Of a DNA stretch of 64,000 nucleotides, positions 16,166-25,730 are shown piece by piece. Within the stretch, counting starts at the first letter, position 1. The number at the start of each line of letters is the position of its first letter. The notes beneath the pieces were generated by a model. That model was not told where the DNA came from, did not search any database, and saw only the letters and a list, made by a program, of their open reading frames with translations. Origin of the DNA: Streptomyces sp. NWU339 (lineage in GTDB: Bacteria; Actinomycetota; Actinomycetes; Streptomycetales; Streptomycetaceae); the NCBI RefSeq assembly GCF_003143855.1, contig NZ_QFRK01000012.1, positions 144,032 through 208,031 of the forward strand, read 5' to 3'. A program made the position numbers and the translations under genes.

Positions 16166-19100
16166 GTGAGCAAGTTCGTGCGGCCCGCCGTCGAGGGCAC
16201 TGACCCGTTCGGGACGGCGCGGCTGCGGCGTGGGGTGCTGGACGCCTGGGCCGCCAGTCCCGCCCGGTTCCGTGAGGACGCCAACGCTGAGGAGGATCTC
16301 GTCCTCGGCGGGTACCGGGACCGTCTCGTCGTCGAGCTGGCGCAGAACGCCGCCGACGCCGCCGCCCGCGCGGGGGTGCCGGGGCGGCTCCGGCTCACGC
16401 TGCGCGACGGGGTGCTCGTCGCCGCCAACACCGGTGCTCCGCTGGACGCGGACGGCGTCGAGTCACTGTCCACCCTGCGGGCGTCCGCGAAGCGGGACGA
16501 GCCCGCCGGGGCCGTGGGCCGGTTCGGTGTCGGGTTCGCCGCCGTCCTCGCCGTCACCGACGAGCCCGCCCTCGTCGGCCGGCAGGGCGGGGTGCGGTGG
16601 TCGCTGGCCGAGGCCCGGGAGCTCGCCGGTGACAGCGCGGGGCACAGCGCCGGGCTCGGTGACGAGATCCGCCGCCGCGACGGGCACGTGCCGCTGCTGC
16701 GCCTGCCCTTCGCCGCCGAGGGCACCGCCCCCGACCCGTACGACACCGCCGTCATCCTGCCGCTGCGCGACACGGCCGCCGCCGACCTGGCCGAGCGGCT
16801 GCTGCACGCGGTCGACGACGCCCTGCTGCTCGCCCTGCCCGGCCTGGAGGAGGTCGTCGTGGAGATCGGCGACGCCGAGCCCCGTACCGTGCGTCGCGCC
16901 ACCGACGGCCCCTTCACCGTCGTCGCGGACTCACGCGACGGCACCACCCGCTGGCGCACCTCCGCCGCGCACGGGCCGCTCACCCCGGACCTGCTCGCCG
17001 ACCGTCCCGTCGAGGAGCGGCTGCGGCCCCACTGGTCGGTCACCTGGGCCGTCCCCGTCGACCCCGACGGCAGTCCCGCCCGGCCCCGCACCAGCCCCGT
17101 CGTGCACGCCCCCACCCCCAGCGACGAGCCGCTCGGCGTCCCCGCCCTGCTCATCGCCTCCTTCCCGCTGGACTCCACCCGCCGGCACGCCGCCCCCGGC
17201 CCGCTCACCGACTTCCTGGTGGAGCGCGCGGCCGACGCCTACGCCGGTCTCCTCGCGGAGTGGCATCCGGTGACCGCCGGGATCATCGACCTCGTGCCCG
17301 GCCCGTTCGGCAAGGGCGAACTGGACGGCGCCCTGCGCCGGGCGGTCCTCGGGCGGCTGCCCCGCACCTCCTTCCTGCCCCCCGCCGTCCCGCCGCGCGA
17401 GCAGGACGACGACTCCGGTCTGCCCGAGTCCCTGCGGCCCCGGGACGCCGAGATCGTCGAGGGCGCCGGGACCGACACCGTGCGGGTGCTCGCCGAGGTG
17501 CTGCCCACCCTGCTGCCCGCCGGGCTCGAGCGGCGGACGGAACTGCGCACCCTGGGTGTGGCCCGGGTCCCGCTGGCCGACGCGATCGACCGGCTCGCCG
17601 GGCTGGAGAAGGCGCCCGACTGGTGGCGGCGGCTGTACGAGAGCCTTGCCGGGGTCGACCCGGACCGGCTCTCCGGGTTGCCCGTGCCGCTCGCCGACCG
17701 GCGTACCACCATCGGCCCCCGGCAGGTGCTGCTGCCCGGCGCGGAGGCCGCCCGGATCGACCCCGAGGTGCTGGCCCGGCTCGGCCTCAAGGTCGCCCAT
17801 CCGGACGCCGCGCACCCCCTGCTGGAGAAGCTCGGCGCCCTCCCGGCCACCCCGCGCGCGGTGCTCACCACCCCGCAGGTGCGGGCCGCCGTCGCCGCCT
17901 CCCTCGACGACGAGGGCGGCATCACCGCCATGGGCTGGGAGGAGGAGGCGCCCGACGCCGAGGAACTCGCCGACACCGTGCTCGGCCTGGTGCGCGACGC
18001 CGGTCTCGAACCCGGTGACGAGCCCTGGCTGGGCGCCCTCGCCCTGCCCGACGAGGACGGCGAACTCTCCCCGGCCTGCGAACTGGTCTTCCCCGGCGGC
18101 CCCTTCGCCCGCGTCATGCGCGAAGGCGAACTCGCCTCCGTGGAAACCGAGTTGGCGCAGAAGTGGGGCGAGGTCCCGCTGGCCGCCTGCGGCGTGCTGG
18201 TCGACTTCGCCCTCGTCCGCGCCACCGATGTCGTCCTCGATCCGGACGAACTCGAGCCGCGAGAAGGGGACTTCACCGAACCCGACGACGCGGGCCTGCT
18301 CGACGCCGTGGACGTGTGGAGCGAGGACATCCTCGACCGCTTCCCCGACAGCCCGGTGCCGCCGGTCGCCACCGAGATCGTCGCCGTGCGCGACCTCGAC
18401 CTCGTCGACGACGACCAGTGGCCCCGGGCCCTCGCCCTGCTCGCCCGCCCGCCGCTGCGCGACGCGCTCACCCAGCCGGTGCGCGTCCTGCTGCCCGACG
18501 GCACCCACGAGGTCGTCCGCCCGTACACCGCCTGGTGGCTGCGCGGGCACCCGGTGCTCGGCGGCCGCCGCCCGGCCGGTCTGCGCGCCGCGGGGAGCGA
18601 CCCGCTGCTGCGCGGCCTGTACGACGAGGCCGACGCCACCGGCTTCGAGGACGAACAGGTGCTGCGGGCACTCGGCGTGCGCACCTCCGTGTCCGCGCTG
18701 CTCGACGAACCGGGCGGCGCGGCCGAACTCCTCGACCGCCTCGCCGACCCCGACCGTGTGGTCACCGCCGCCCAGCTGCACGCCCTCTACGGGGCGCTGG
18801 CCGACCTGGAGCCGGAACAGGTGACCCTGCCGGATGAGCTGCGCGTGGTGGTCGACGGCCGGGTCGAGGTGGTGGACGCCGCCGACGCGGTGGTCGTCGA
18901 CTCGCCCGACCTGCTGCCGTTCACCGCGGGGGTGGCCCTGCTGCCCGTCCGCCCCTCGCGGGCGGCCGAGCTGGCCGAACTGTTCCAGGTGCGGCGGCTG
19001 AGCGAGTCCGTCACCGGGGAGGTCGGCTCCCAGGGCACCGAGTACGACGTGCCGGAGTCCGTGCGGGTACTGCTCGGGTCGCGCACCCCGGCCACGTACG

Positions 19101-19306
19101 TCGAGCACGAGGAGCTCGTCGTGGACGGCGTGGAGATCGACTGGCGCCTGACCGGCGACGGCGTGCTGCACGCCGCCACCCTGGAGGGCGTCGCCGCCGG
19201 ACTGGCCTGGGCGGCCGGTGAGTGGCCGCGCCGCTTCGAGGTCGCGGCCCTGCTGGAGGACCCGTCCAGGACGGAGGAACTGGCGCGGGACCGCTGGTTC
19301 GACTGA
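16166..19306 (+). CDS. Sacsin-like HSP90-type ATP-binding protein
   Basis: About 1046-aa protein whose N-terminus is a GHKL/HSP90-type ATPase domain as in sacsin repeats. The N-box VVELAQNAADAA (catalytic Glu, Mg-binding Asn near residue 61) and the G-box GRFGVGFAAVL (near 120) are clear. The remaining ~850 residues are acidic and Leu-rich with no named domain visible. Sacsin-type ATPases act as chaperone-like factors, and HSP90-like ATPases also occur in some bacterial defence systems. This single-gene form appears to be widespread in streptomycetes, and its role is unknown. The start is taken as the GTG at 16166 because GAGGAGAG lies just upstream; an ATG at 16151 would place that sequence inside the gene. 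A strong terminator follows. Confidence 0.85.
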   Translation: MSKFVRPAVEGTDPFGTARLRRGVLDAWAASPARFREDANAEEDLVLGGYRDRLVVELAQNAADAAARAGVPGRLRLTLRDGVLVAANTGAPLDADGVESLSTLRASAKRDEPAGAVGRFGVGFAAVLAVTDEPALVGRQGGVRWSLAEARELAGDSAGHSAGLGDEIRRRDGHVPLLRLPFAAEGTAPDPYDTAVILPLRDTAAADLAERLLHAVDDALLLALPGLEEVVVEIGDAEPRTVRRATDGPFTVVADSRDGTTRWRTSAAHGPLTPDLLADRPVEERLRPHWSVTWAVPVDPDGSPARPRTSPVVHAPTPSDEPLGVPALLIASFPLDSTRRHAAPGPLTDFLVERAADAYAGLLAEWHPVTAGIIDLVPGPFGKGELDGALRRAVLGRLPRTSFLPPAVPPREQDDDSGLPESLRPRDAEIVEGAGTDTVRVLAEVLPTLLPAGLERRTELRTLGVARVPLADAIDRLAGLEKAPDWWRRLYESLAGVDPDRLSGLPVPLADRRTTIGPRQVLLPGAEAARIDPEVLARLGLKVAHPDAAHPLLEKLGALPATPRAVLTTPQVRAAVAASLDDEGGITAMGWEEEAPDAEELADTVLGLVRDAGLEPGDEPWLGALALPDEDGELSPACELVFPGGPFARVMREGELASVETELAQKWGEVPLAACGVLVDFALVRATDVVLDPDELEPREGDFTEPDDAGLLDAVDVWSEDILDRFPDSPVPPVATEIVAVRDLDLVDDDQWPRALALLARPPLRDALTQPVRVLLPDGTHEVVRPYTAWWLRGHPVLGGRRPAGLRAAGSDPLLRGLYDEADATGFEDEQVLRALGVRTSVSALLDEPGGAAELLDRLADPDRVVTAAQLHALYGALADLEPEQVTLPDELRVVVDGRVEVVDAADAVVVDSPDLLPFTAGVALLPVRPSRAAELAELFQVRRLSESVTGEVGSQGTEYDVPESVRVLLGSRTPATYVEHEELVVDGVEIDWRLTGDGVLHAATLEGVAAGLAWAAGEWPRRFEVAALLEDPSRTEELARDRWFD

Positions 19307-19310
19307 ACGC

Positions 19311-19350
19311 GTGAGGGGTGGGCCGGGGTCGCCCCCGGCCCACCCCTCAC
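19311..19350. terminator. Strong bidirectional terminator
   Basis: Perfect 18-bp stem beginning GTGAGGGGTGGG at 19311 with a TCGC loop, five bases after the stop of the sacsin-like gene and 28 bp beyond the stop of the converging nhaA-type gene. Confidence 0.85.
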
Positions 19351-19377
19351 GGGCGGACCTTTCGCTCGCTTCTGCTT

Positions 19378-21276
19378 CTACTTCTGCTCGGTGGGCGCCT
19401 GGGCGCCGGACTCCTGCGCGTACGCCTCGAGCTCGCGGGCGAGCGTCGCCGCGTCGTACGGGCCGGTGTGCCGGCGGTTGCCGATGAAGAACGTCGGGAC
19501 CCCGCGGGCGCCGCTGGCCTCGGCGCTGGCGGCGTCCGCCCGTACCCGGTCGGCCGTCTTCTCGTCGTCGAGGTCGCGGAGGAACTTCTCGACGTCGAGT
19601 CCGAGGTCGGCGGCGTAGCCGGCGCTGTCCTCGTACTCGAGCTCGTCCTGGTGCTTGTAGAGCAGGTCGTGCATCTCCCAGAAGCGGCCCTGCAGACCGG
19701 CGGCCGTCGCCGCCCGTGCGGCGAGCTCGGCGTGCGGGTGCACGTCGGGCAGGGGAAGGTGCCGGAAGACGTAGCGGAACTGGTCACCGAAACGTTGCCG
19801 CAGTTCCTGGGTGACGCCGGTGGCGCGGGCGCAGAAGGGGCACTCGAAGTCGCCGTACTCCACCAGCGTGAGGGGCGCTTCGGGGGGCCCGAGGATGTGG
19901 TCCGTCTCCGGGTCGACCGGACGGTCCAGATAACGGGGCAGGTCCGCGTCGGTCTCCCCGCGCAGGACCGCGGCCAGATGGAACACGAGCCAGCCCCCGA
20001 GGGTGGAGAACAGGGCCGCCAGCAGGACACCGACGGTCGCTTCGGCACGGATCACCGGGTCGTGGAAGGCGAGCCCGACGATCAGCAGGGACACGGTGAA
20101 GCCGATCCCGGACAGGATGCCGCCGCCCAGGACATGGCCCTGCCCCACCCCGGTCGGGAGCTTCCCGAGGCCGGTCCGGGTGCCGAGGTAGGCGCCGCCC
20201 CAGATGCCGACCAGCTTTCCGACGACGAGACCCGTGACCACCGCCCAGGTGACGAAGGAGGTCAGGGCATTGGTCAGGACGCCGTTGCGCAGGTCGACAC
20301 CGGCGTTGGCCAGCGCGAACACAGGGACGATGACGTAGCTGGACCAGGGGTGGAGCACCGTCTGGAGCCGCTCGTTGACGGAGACGGCCTGCTGGAGCCC
20401 CCTGCGTGCCGTCTTGCCGACGTCCGCGAGGGGGGACTGACGGAAGGCGCGGAAGAGCCGTGCGGCCTGCTCCACTCCCTCGCGCGAAGGGTTCCGGGCG
20501 GGGATCAGGAGGCCGCCGAGCATGCCGGCGATGGAGGCGTGCAGGCCGGCCTGGAGGGTGGCGAGCCACATCACGAGGACGATCAGGACGTACGGGGCCG
20601 CCTGCCAGACGCCGAAGCGGGTCAGCGCGGACAGCACCACGCCCAGGAGGAGGGCGACGATCAGCTCCGGCACATTGATACTGCCGGAGTAGACCACGCC
20701 GATCACGGTGACGGCCACGATGTCGTCGATGACGGTGATGGCCAGCAGGAAGACGCGCAGCTGCGTGACGAACCGCGGGCCCACGATGGCGAGCGCGCCC
20801 AGCATGAACGCCGTGTCGGTGCCGATGACCACGCCCCAGCCCGTGGCGGCCTCGCCCCCGGGCGCGATCGCCAGGTACAGCAGGACGGGCACGAGCATGC
20901 CGCCGATCCCGGCGAGGAGCGGGATCATGAGCCGGCTGCGGCTGTTCAGCTCCCCGACGGAGACCTCGTAACGGACCTCCAGGCCGATGATGAAGAAGAA
21001 CAGGGCCATCAGCCCGTCGTTGACCCAGTGCCCCAGGTCCATCGACAGCTCGGCCTTGCCGAGGGAGAGGGACATGTCGGTGGCCCAGAGCGACGTGTAC
21101 GAGTCCGACCAGGGCGAGTTCGCCCAGATCAGGGCCACCGCGACGGCTATCAGGAGCAGACCGGCGCTGCCGGCCTCGGTCTCCATGAAGGAACGCACGC
21201 GGGTGGAGAGCTGCCCACCCAGTGAGCGGCGCTTCGCCCGGGACTGCGTGTCCGGAGTCTTCGTCGCGCTCATCAC
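19378..21276 (-). CDS. nhaA: NhaA-type Na+/H+ antiporter fused to a DsbA-like thioredoxin domain
   Basis: 632 aa. Residues 30-440 are an NhaA antiporter with about 11-12 helices. The pH/ion-binding motifs are present: GTDTAFMLGALA with D154, IDDIVAV with D184-D185, and a helix-10 Lys at 354 in VVGKLVGIWGG. Residues 455-620 are a DsbA-family thioredoxin fold with VEYGDFECPFC (CPFC at 479-482) and the cis-Pro loop GARGVPTFFI. NhaA normally ends near 400 residues, and the NhaA-thioredoxin fusion is a recognised actinobacterial architecture. The antiporter should exchange Na+ for H+ at the membrane; the redox domain may sense or protect thiols, which is an inference. Start ATG at 21276 (second Met at 21273). 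Confidence 0.93.
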   Translation of the reverse strand: MMSATKTPDTQSRAKRRSLGGQLSTRVRSFMETEAGSAGLLLIAVAVALIWANSPWSDSYTSLWATDMSLSLGKAELSMDLGHWVNDGLMALFFFIIGLEVRYEVSVGELNSRSRLMIPLLAGIGGMLVPVLLYLAIAPGGEAATGWGVVIGTDTAFMLGALAIVGPRFVTQLRVFLLAITVIDDIVAVTVIGVVYSGSINVPELIVALLLGVVLSALTRFGVWQAAPYVLIVLVMWLATLQAGLHASIAGMLGGLLIPARNPSREGVEQAARLFRAFRQSPLADVGKTARRGLQQAVSVNERLQTVLHPWSSYVIVPVFALANAGVDLRNGVLTNALTSFVTWAVVTGLVVGKLVGIWGGAYLGTRTGLGKLPTGVGQGHVLGGGILSGIGFTVSLLIVGLAFHDPVIRAEATVGVLLAALFSTLGGWLVFHLAAVLRGETDADLPRYLDRPVDPETDHILGPPEAPLTLVEYGDFECPFCARATGVTQELRQRFGDQFRYVFRHLPLPDVHPHAELAARAATAAGLQGRFWEMHDLLYKHQDELEYEDSAGYAADLGLDVEKFLRDLDDEKTADRVRADAASAEASGARGVPTFFIGNRRHTGPYDAATLARELEAYAQESGAQAPTEQK

Positions 21277-21601
21277 GGAATCACAGTACTCGTCCGCATG
21301 GTGGACAAGGCCTGGGAATGGTGCTGACAGGGGTTGTCGCGGACGGGTGTGATCATGCGGGACCCTCCTTCGGGTTCTTCAGATACTTCTGGCCTTTCGG
21401 GCTCTGCGTGCGGCGCGCGGCGGCCGGGACCTTGATCTTCAAGAATCGCACACAAGTTTTCGATTGCTCGTACAACCATTCACCGGTGTCATGTATCTGA
21501 TCAGCTGAGTCAACAGACTCCAAGGTCACTCGGGCCCCGGAAGTGACGACGAGCCGTTGGGAACGACGACCATCGGGGCCCCTTCTCCACCTGGGGAATG
21601 C
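21277..21601. other. Divergent intergenic region, AT-rich in its second half
   Basis: 325 bp between nhaA and the secreted protein gene. The 21425-21520 stretch is unusually AT-rich for this chromosome and includes the short palindromes CTTGATCTTCAAG (21431-21443) and CTGATCAG (21497-21504), so the promoter of the secreted protein gene probably lies here. No RNA gene was seen. Confidence 0.45.
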
Positions 21602-22477
21602 ATGCGTATTCGAGCCACCGTCGTCGCCGCGGTCTCCGGCGCCCTGGCCCTGTCCGCCCTCGCCGCCCCGGCCGCGCAGGCCGACGGCCCCTCGTTCCGT
21701 GAGAAGGCCGCCTCCGCGTTCGCGTCCGCGCACGGAGCGTCCGCCCGCTCCACGTTCAGCACCGCCGCCGTCATCGATGACCTCGATGTCTCCTTCTCGA
21801 ACTTCAAGATCGCCACGGCGGTCAAGGTCGGTACGACGAACAAGGTCTCCACCACGGTGACCTACAAGATCACGCACGGCGCCGACGTGGACATCAAGTC
21901 CGAGGACTTCGACACCGGCCCCTACCTCTACAAGGGCTCTTTCGAAGCCCCGGTCAACCTCCTGTTCGGCGACTACGCGGCGAACTGCACCGCGACCTCG
22001 TCGACCACCGCCAACTGCACGGGCAAGATCGACATCTACCCGGCCTACGGAGAGCTGATCAACTCCGACGCCGGTACCTGGAAGGGCGGCGCCCTGGCCC
22101 TGAACTACGAGACGGAGCAGTACGCCGACAAGGGCGCCCTCGGCACCATCAAGGTCCAGCGCTACTCCAAGCTGACCGTCAACGCCTCTCCCGAGCCGGT
22201 CAAGAAGGGCAAGACCATCACGGTCACCGGCAAGCTGACCCGCGCCAACTGGGAGACCAACAAGTACGCCGGTTACACGAACCAGTCGGTGAAGCTGCAG
22301 TTCCGCAAGAAGAACTCCAGCACCTACACCACCGTCAAGACCATCAAGACCAACTCGACGGGCAACCTGAAGACCACGGTCAAGGCCTCCGTCGACGGCT
22401 ACTACCGCTACAACTTCGAGGGCACCACGACCACCCCGGCCGTCAAGGCCGCCGGTGACTTCGTCGACGTGAAGTAG
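21602..22477 (+). CDS. Secreted Thr/Lys-rich beta-sandwich protein
   Basis: 291-aa exported protein. The signal peptide MRIRATVVAAVSGALALSAL ends at the cleavage site AAPAAQADG (about residue 27). The mature protein is rich in Thr, Ser and Lys with alternating hydrophobic strands. Residues ~60-185 form one domain with two Cys (AANCTATSS, TANCTGK). Residues ~195-291 form an Ig-like domain (ASPEPVKKGKTITVTGKL, YRYNFEGTTTTPAV) of the kind common in streptomycete extracellular proteins. No enzymatic motif is present; cell-surface or matrix binding is a guess. Start ATG at 21602 is preceded by GGGGAA. Codon choice (AAG, ACC, AAC) indicates a highly expressed gene. Confidence 0.78.
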   Translation: MRIRATVVAAVSGALALSALAAPAAQADGPSFREKAASAFASAHGASARSTFSTAAVIDDLDVSFSNFKIATAVKVGTTNKVSTTVTYKITHGADVDIKSEDFDTGPYLYKGSFEAPVNLLFGDYAANCTATSSTTANCTGKIDIYPAYGELINSDAGTWKGGALALNYETEQYADKGALGTIKVQRYSKLTVNASPEPVKKGKTITVTGKLTRANWETNKYAGYTNQSVKLQFRKKNSSTYTTVKTIKTNSTGNLKTTVKASVDGYYRYNFEGTTTTPAVKAAGDFVDVK

Positions 22478-22503
22478 GCCCTACCAGGGCTGGTCACGCG
22501 GTT

Positions 22504-22530
22504 CCCCGCGCCCCTGCAAGGGGCGCGGGG
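22504..22530. terminator. Terminator hairpin within a dispersed Streptomyces intergenic repeat
   Basis: Perfect 12-bp arms CCCCGCGCCCCT / AGGGGCGCGGGG with a GCA loop between converging genes. The flanking words (GGCTGGTCACGCGGTTCC before it) match the dispersed intergenic repeat that recurs at 63445-63500 in the opposite orientation. Confidence 0.8.
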
Positions 22531-22623
22531 CCGTGTCGACATGCGGCTCCGCCGCGCGGGCGCGACCAGCCCCCACCGGCCCGCAGGGAAACCGACGGCC
22601 GATGTTCCCTGCCAGGCCGAGCG

Positions 22624-25032
22624 CTAAGCGGAAACGCGGTCCACCCGTCTCCACAGGAGTTCCAGGACGGCCGCCGCCACCACCGCGATGCCGACCGCGA
22701 TCCACGGCATCGTCATCCCCACCAGCCTCAGCGCGAAGAACTCCTGCAGCCGCGGCACGACCAGCACCAGCAGGAACCCCGCGGCCATCGTCGCCACCAG
22801 CCCGATCCGCCACCAGGTGTAGGGCCGGGCGATGATCGCCAGCACCCACAGCGAGATCAGGAACAGCGTCAGCGTCGCCGCGCTCGTCTCCGCCTCCAAC
22901 GCCCCCTCACCGCTGTAGTGGTGGCGGGCGAGCAGATACGTGGCGAACGTCGCCAGCGCGGCCAGCACCCCGCCCGGGACCGCGTACCGCATGACCCGCC
23001 GTACGAAGTTCGGCCGGGCCCGCTCCTTGTTGGGGGCGAGGGCCAGGAAGAACGCCGGGACGCCGATGGTGAGCGTGGACAGCAGGGTCAGATGGCGCGG
23101 CAGGAACGGGTACTCCACCTGCCAGCACACCACCAGCACCGCCAGCAGCACCGAGTAGACGGTCTTCACCAGGAACAGCGTCGCGACCCGGGTGATGTTG
23201 CCGATCACCCGCCGCCCCTCGGCCACCACCGACGGCAGGGTGGCGAAACTGTTGTCGAGCAGCACGATCTGCGCGACCGCCCGCGTGGCCTCAGAACCGG
23301 AGCCCATCGCCACCCCGATGTCGGCGTCCTTCAGCGCCAGCACGTCGTTCACCCCGTCGCCGGTCATGGCGACCGTGTGCCCGCGAGACTGGAGCGCGCC
23401 CACCATGTCCCGCTTCTGCTGCGGGGCGACCCGCCCGAACACCGTGCCCCGGTCCAGCGCCTCGGCCATCTCGTCCCGCTCGGCGGGCAGCCGGCGCGCG
23501 TCGACCGTCGTACCGCTCAGCCCGAGCTTGGCCGCGACCGCGCCGACCGACACGGCGTTGTCGCCGGAGATCACCTTGGCGCGGACGTTCTGCTCGGAGA
23601 AGTACCGCAGGGTGTCGGCCGCGTCCGGCCGCAGCCGCTGCTCCAGCACCACCAGCGCGGCCGGGCGGACCCCCTTGGCCGCGTCCGGGTCGTCCACGTC
23701 CACGTCGCGCTCGGCGCGGGCGAGCAGCAGCACCCGCAGCCCCTGCTCGTTCAGCCGCGTGGTCCGGGCGAGGGCCGGGTCGTCGGCGTCCAGCAGCACG
23801 TCGGGCGCCCCGAGCAGCCAGGTGACGGGCGGTTGCCCGGCGCCCTCGGCGCCCTCGTCGAAGGTGGCGCCGCTGTACTTGCGGGCCGAGGAGAACGGCA
23901 GGGTGTCGGTGCAGCGCCAGTCCCCGGTGTCCGGGTAGGCGTCGACGATCGCCCGGAGGGACGCGTTCGGCCGCGGATCGGACGCGCCGAGGGCCCCCAG
24001 CACCTTCCGTACGTACGTCTCGTCGCTGCCGTCGAGCAGCCGCAGTCCGGTGACGTCCATGCCGCCCTCGGTGAGGGTGCCGGTCTTGTCCAGGCAGACC
24101 GTGTCGACGCGGGCCAGTCCCTCGATGGCGGGCAGTTCCTGCACCAGGCACTGCTTGCGCCCCAGCCGGACGACCCCGATGGCGAAGGCCACCGAGGTGA
24201 GCAGCACCAGCCCCTCGGGCACCATCGGCACGATCCCGCCGACCGTGCGGGCGATGGAGTTGCTCAGCTCGTTGTGATTCACGACCAGCTGGCTGATGAT
24301 CAGCCCGGCCGCGGTCGGGATCATCATCCACGTCACGTACTTGAGGATCGTGGAGATGCCCGAGCGCAGCTCGGAGTGGACCAGCGTGAACCGGGACGCC
24401 TCCTCGGCGAGCTGCGCCGCGTACGCCTCGCGTCCCACCCTGGTCGCCTGGAAGGCACCGCCGCCCGCGACCACGAAACTTCCGGACATGAGCCGGTCCC
24501 CGGGCTGTTTGACCACGGGATCGGCCTCGCCGGTGAGCAGCGACTCGTCGATCTCCAGCGCGTCCGCCTCGGCGCACACCCCGTCGACGACGACCTTGTC
24601 GCCCGGCCCGATCTCGATCAGGTCGTCCAGCACGATCTCGGACGTGCCGATCTCCGTCGCCGTCCCGTCCCGGCGCACCGTGGGCCGCACCTCGCCGATC
24701 AGCGCCAGTGAGTCCAGGGTCTTCTTCGCCCGCCACTCCTGGACGATGCCGATCCCGGTGTTGGCGAGGATCACGAAGCCGAAGAGGCTGTCCTGGATGG
24801 GTGCGACGGTCAGCATGATCACCCAGAGGACGCCGATGATCGCGTTGAACCGGGTGAAGACGTTCGCGCGGACGATCTCGATCATGGACCGGCTGCTGCG
24901 CGCGGGCACGTCGTTGACCTGCCCGCGGGCGACCCGCTCCGCCACCTCCGCGGCGGTCAGGCCGGTCACCGGCGAGGTGACGGTGCCGGGCTGCGTGGCC
25001 CCTGTCCGGGGGTCCGCGTCGAGAGGCGTCAT
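22624..25032 (-). CDS. Cation-translocating P-type ATPase (CtpE-like)
   Basis: 802-aa P-type ATPase. The actuator domain has LTGEAD (about 166-171) in place of the usual TGES. The phosphorylation site is DKTGTLTEG with Asp315. The hinge GDGVND motif lies in MTGDGVNDVLALKDAD. The M4 motif is PMVPEGL (about 270-275). About ten transmembrane helices fit a P2/P3-like topology without N-terminal metal-binding domains. The overall pattern resembles mycobacterial CtpE, a proposed Ca2+ importer, but ion specificity is inferred only. The start is the ATG at 25032. The gene converges on the secreted protein gene and has a strong hairpin beyond its stop. Confidence 0.9.
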   Translation of the reverse strand: MTPLDADPRTGATQPGTVTSPVTGLTAAEVAERVARGQVNDVPARSSRSMIEIVRANVFTRFNAIIGVLWVIMLTVAPIQDSLFGFVILANTGIGIVQEWRAKKTLDSLALIGEVRPTVRRDGTATEIGTSEIVLDDLIEIGPGDKVVVDGVCAEADALEIDESLLTGEADPVVKQPGDRLMSGSFVVAGGGAFQATRVGREAYAAQLAEEASRFTLVHSELRSGISTILKYVTWMMIPTAAGLIISQLVVNHNELSNSIARTVGGIVPMVPEGLVLLTSVAFAIGVVRLGRKQCLVQELPAIEGLARVDTVCLDKTGTLTEGGMDVTGLRLLDGSDETYVRKVLGALGASDPRPNASLRAIVDAYPDTGDWRCTDTLPFSSARKYSGATFDEGAEGAGQPPVTWLLGAPDVLLDADDPALARTTRLNEQGLRVLLLARAERDVDVDDPDAAKGVRPAALVVLEQRLRPDAADTLRYFSEQNVRAKVISGDNAVSVGAVAAKLGLSGTTVDARRLPAERDEMAEALDRGTVFGRVAPQQKRDMVGALQSRGHTVAMTGDGVNDVLALKDADIGVAMGSGSEATRAVAQIVLLDNSFATLPSVVAEGRRVIGNITRVATLFLVKTVYSVLLAVLVVCWQVEYPFLPRHLTLLSTLTIGVPAFFLALAPNKERARPNFVRRVMRYAVPGGVLAALATFATYLLARHHYSGEGALEAETSAATLTLFLISLWVLAIIARPYTWWRIGLVATMAAGFLLVLVVPRLQEFFALRLVGMTMPWIAVGIAVVAAAVLELLWRRVDRVSA

Positions 25033-25150
25033 GCAGCCGACGGTACGTGCGGTTTCACGGCTTCACCCACCGGATACGAGGAAGATCCGACCAGGGGAGG
25101 AGAGTCGCGGGGCGGCCGTAGTTCCGTGGTCGTACAGGAGCGGTGAAGAG

Positions 25151-25549
25151 TCAGTCGGCCGACGACGGGGAGGGGGTGCCGGAGGAGGCGCCCGAGGGAC
25201 CGCCGGCCGGTTCCGTCTCCACCGACTCCGCTGTCTCCACCGACTGTGCCGACTCCGTGCCCCGCGCGGCCGCCGCGGCCTGCTCGCGCTTGATCGCGGC
25301 GTCGCGCCGGCGGACGTACCAGATGCCGATGAACCCGAGCCCGCCGCCGGCCAGGCAGGTCCACAGCCACCAGGTGTGGCCGTGGTCGTCGAACCAGCCG
25401 TAGAAGGGCAGCTGCACCAGGAAGAGGGCGAACCAGATGATCGTGCCGCCGACGATGGTGGCGACCACGGGGCCCTCCAGGGGCTCCGGCGCCTCGTGCT
25501 TGGGGGTCCCCGTGAACCAGCGAGAGAGACCCGAGAAGAAAGCGGCCAT
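25151..25549 (-). CDS. DUF2530 membrane protein
   Basis: 132-aa protein with two transmembrane helices (TIIWFALFLVQLPFYGWF and WWLWTCLAGGGLGFIGIWYV) joined by a short DDHGHT loop, a basic RRRDAAIKRE stop-transfer and a Ser/Glu-rich C-terminal tail. It matches the small actinobacterial DUF2530 family. In streptomycetes this gene often lies between an NCS2 permease and membrane transport genes, as here. Function unknown. Start ATG at 25549. Confidence 0.82.
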   Translation of the reverse strand: MAAFFSGLSRWFTGTPKHEAPEPLEGPVVATIVGGTIIWFALFLVQLPFYGWFDDHGHTWWLWTCLAGGGLGFIGIWYVRRRDAAIKREQAAAAARGTESAQSVETAESVETEPAGGPSGASSGTPSPSSAD

Positions 25550-25730
25550 GCGGACAGCTTACGAGGGCGGGCGGGGGTGAGGTTCGCCGCATCGGGCCGC
25601 ATGGGTCTACGCGCGGAGATAGCGTGGATGTCGTTATATCTTCATACTGAATCTGTTTGTCTCTGGCCAGTTCTGCTCGTAGGAAACGCCAAAGGGCTTT
25701 GATGGAAGTCCGACGGTGATGAGGTTCTGC

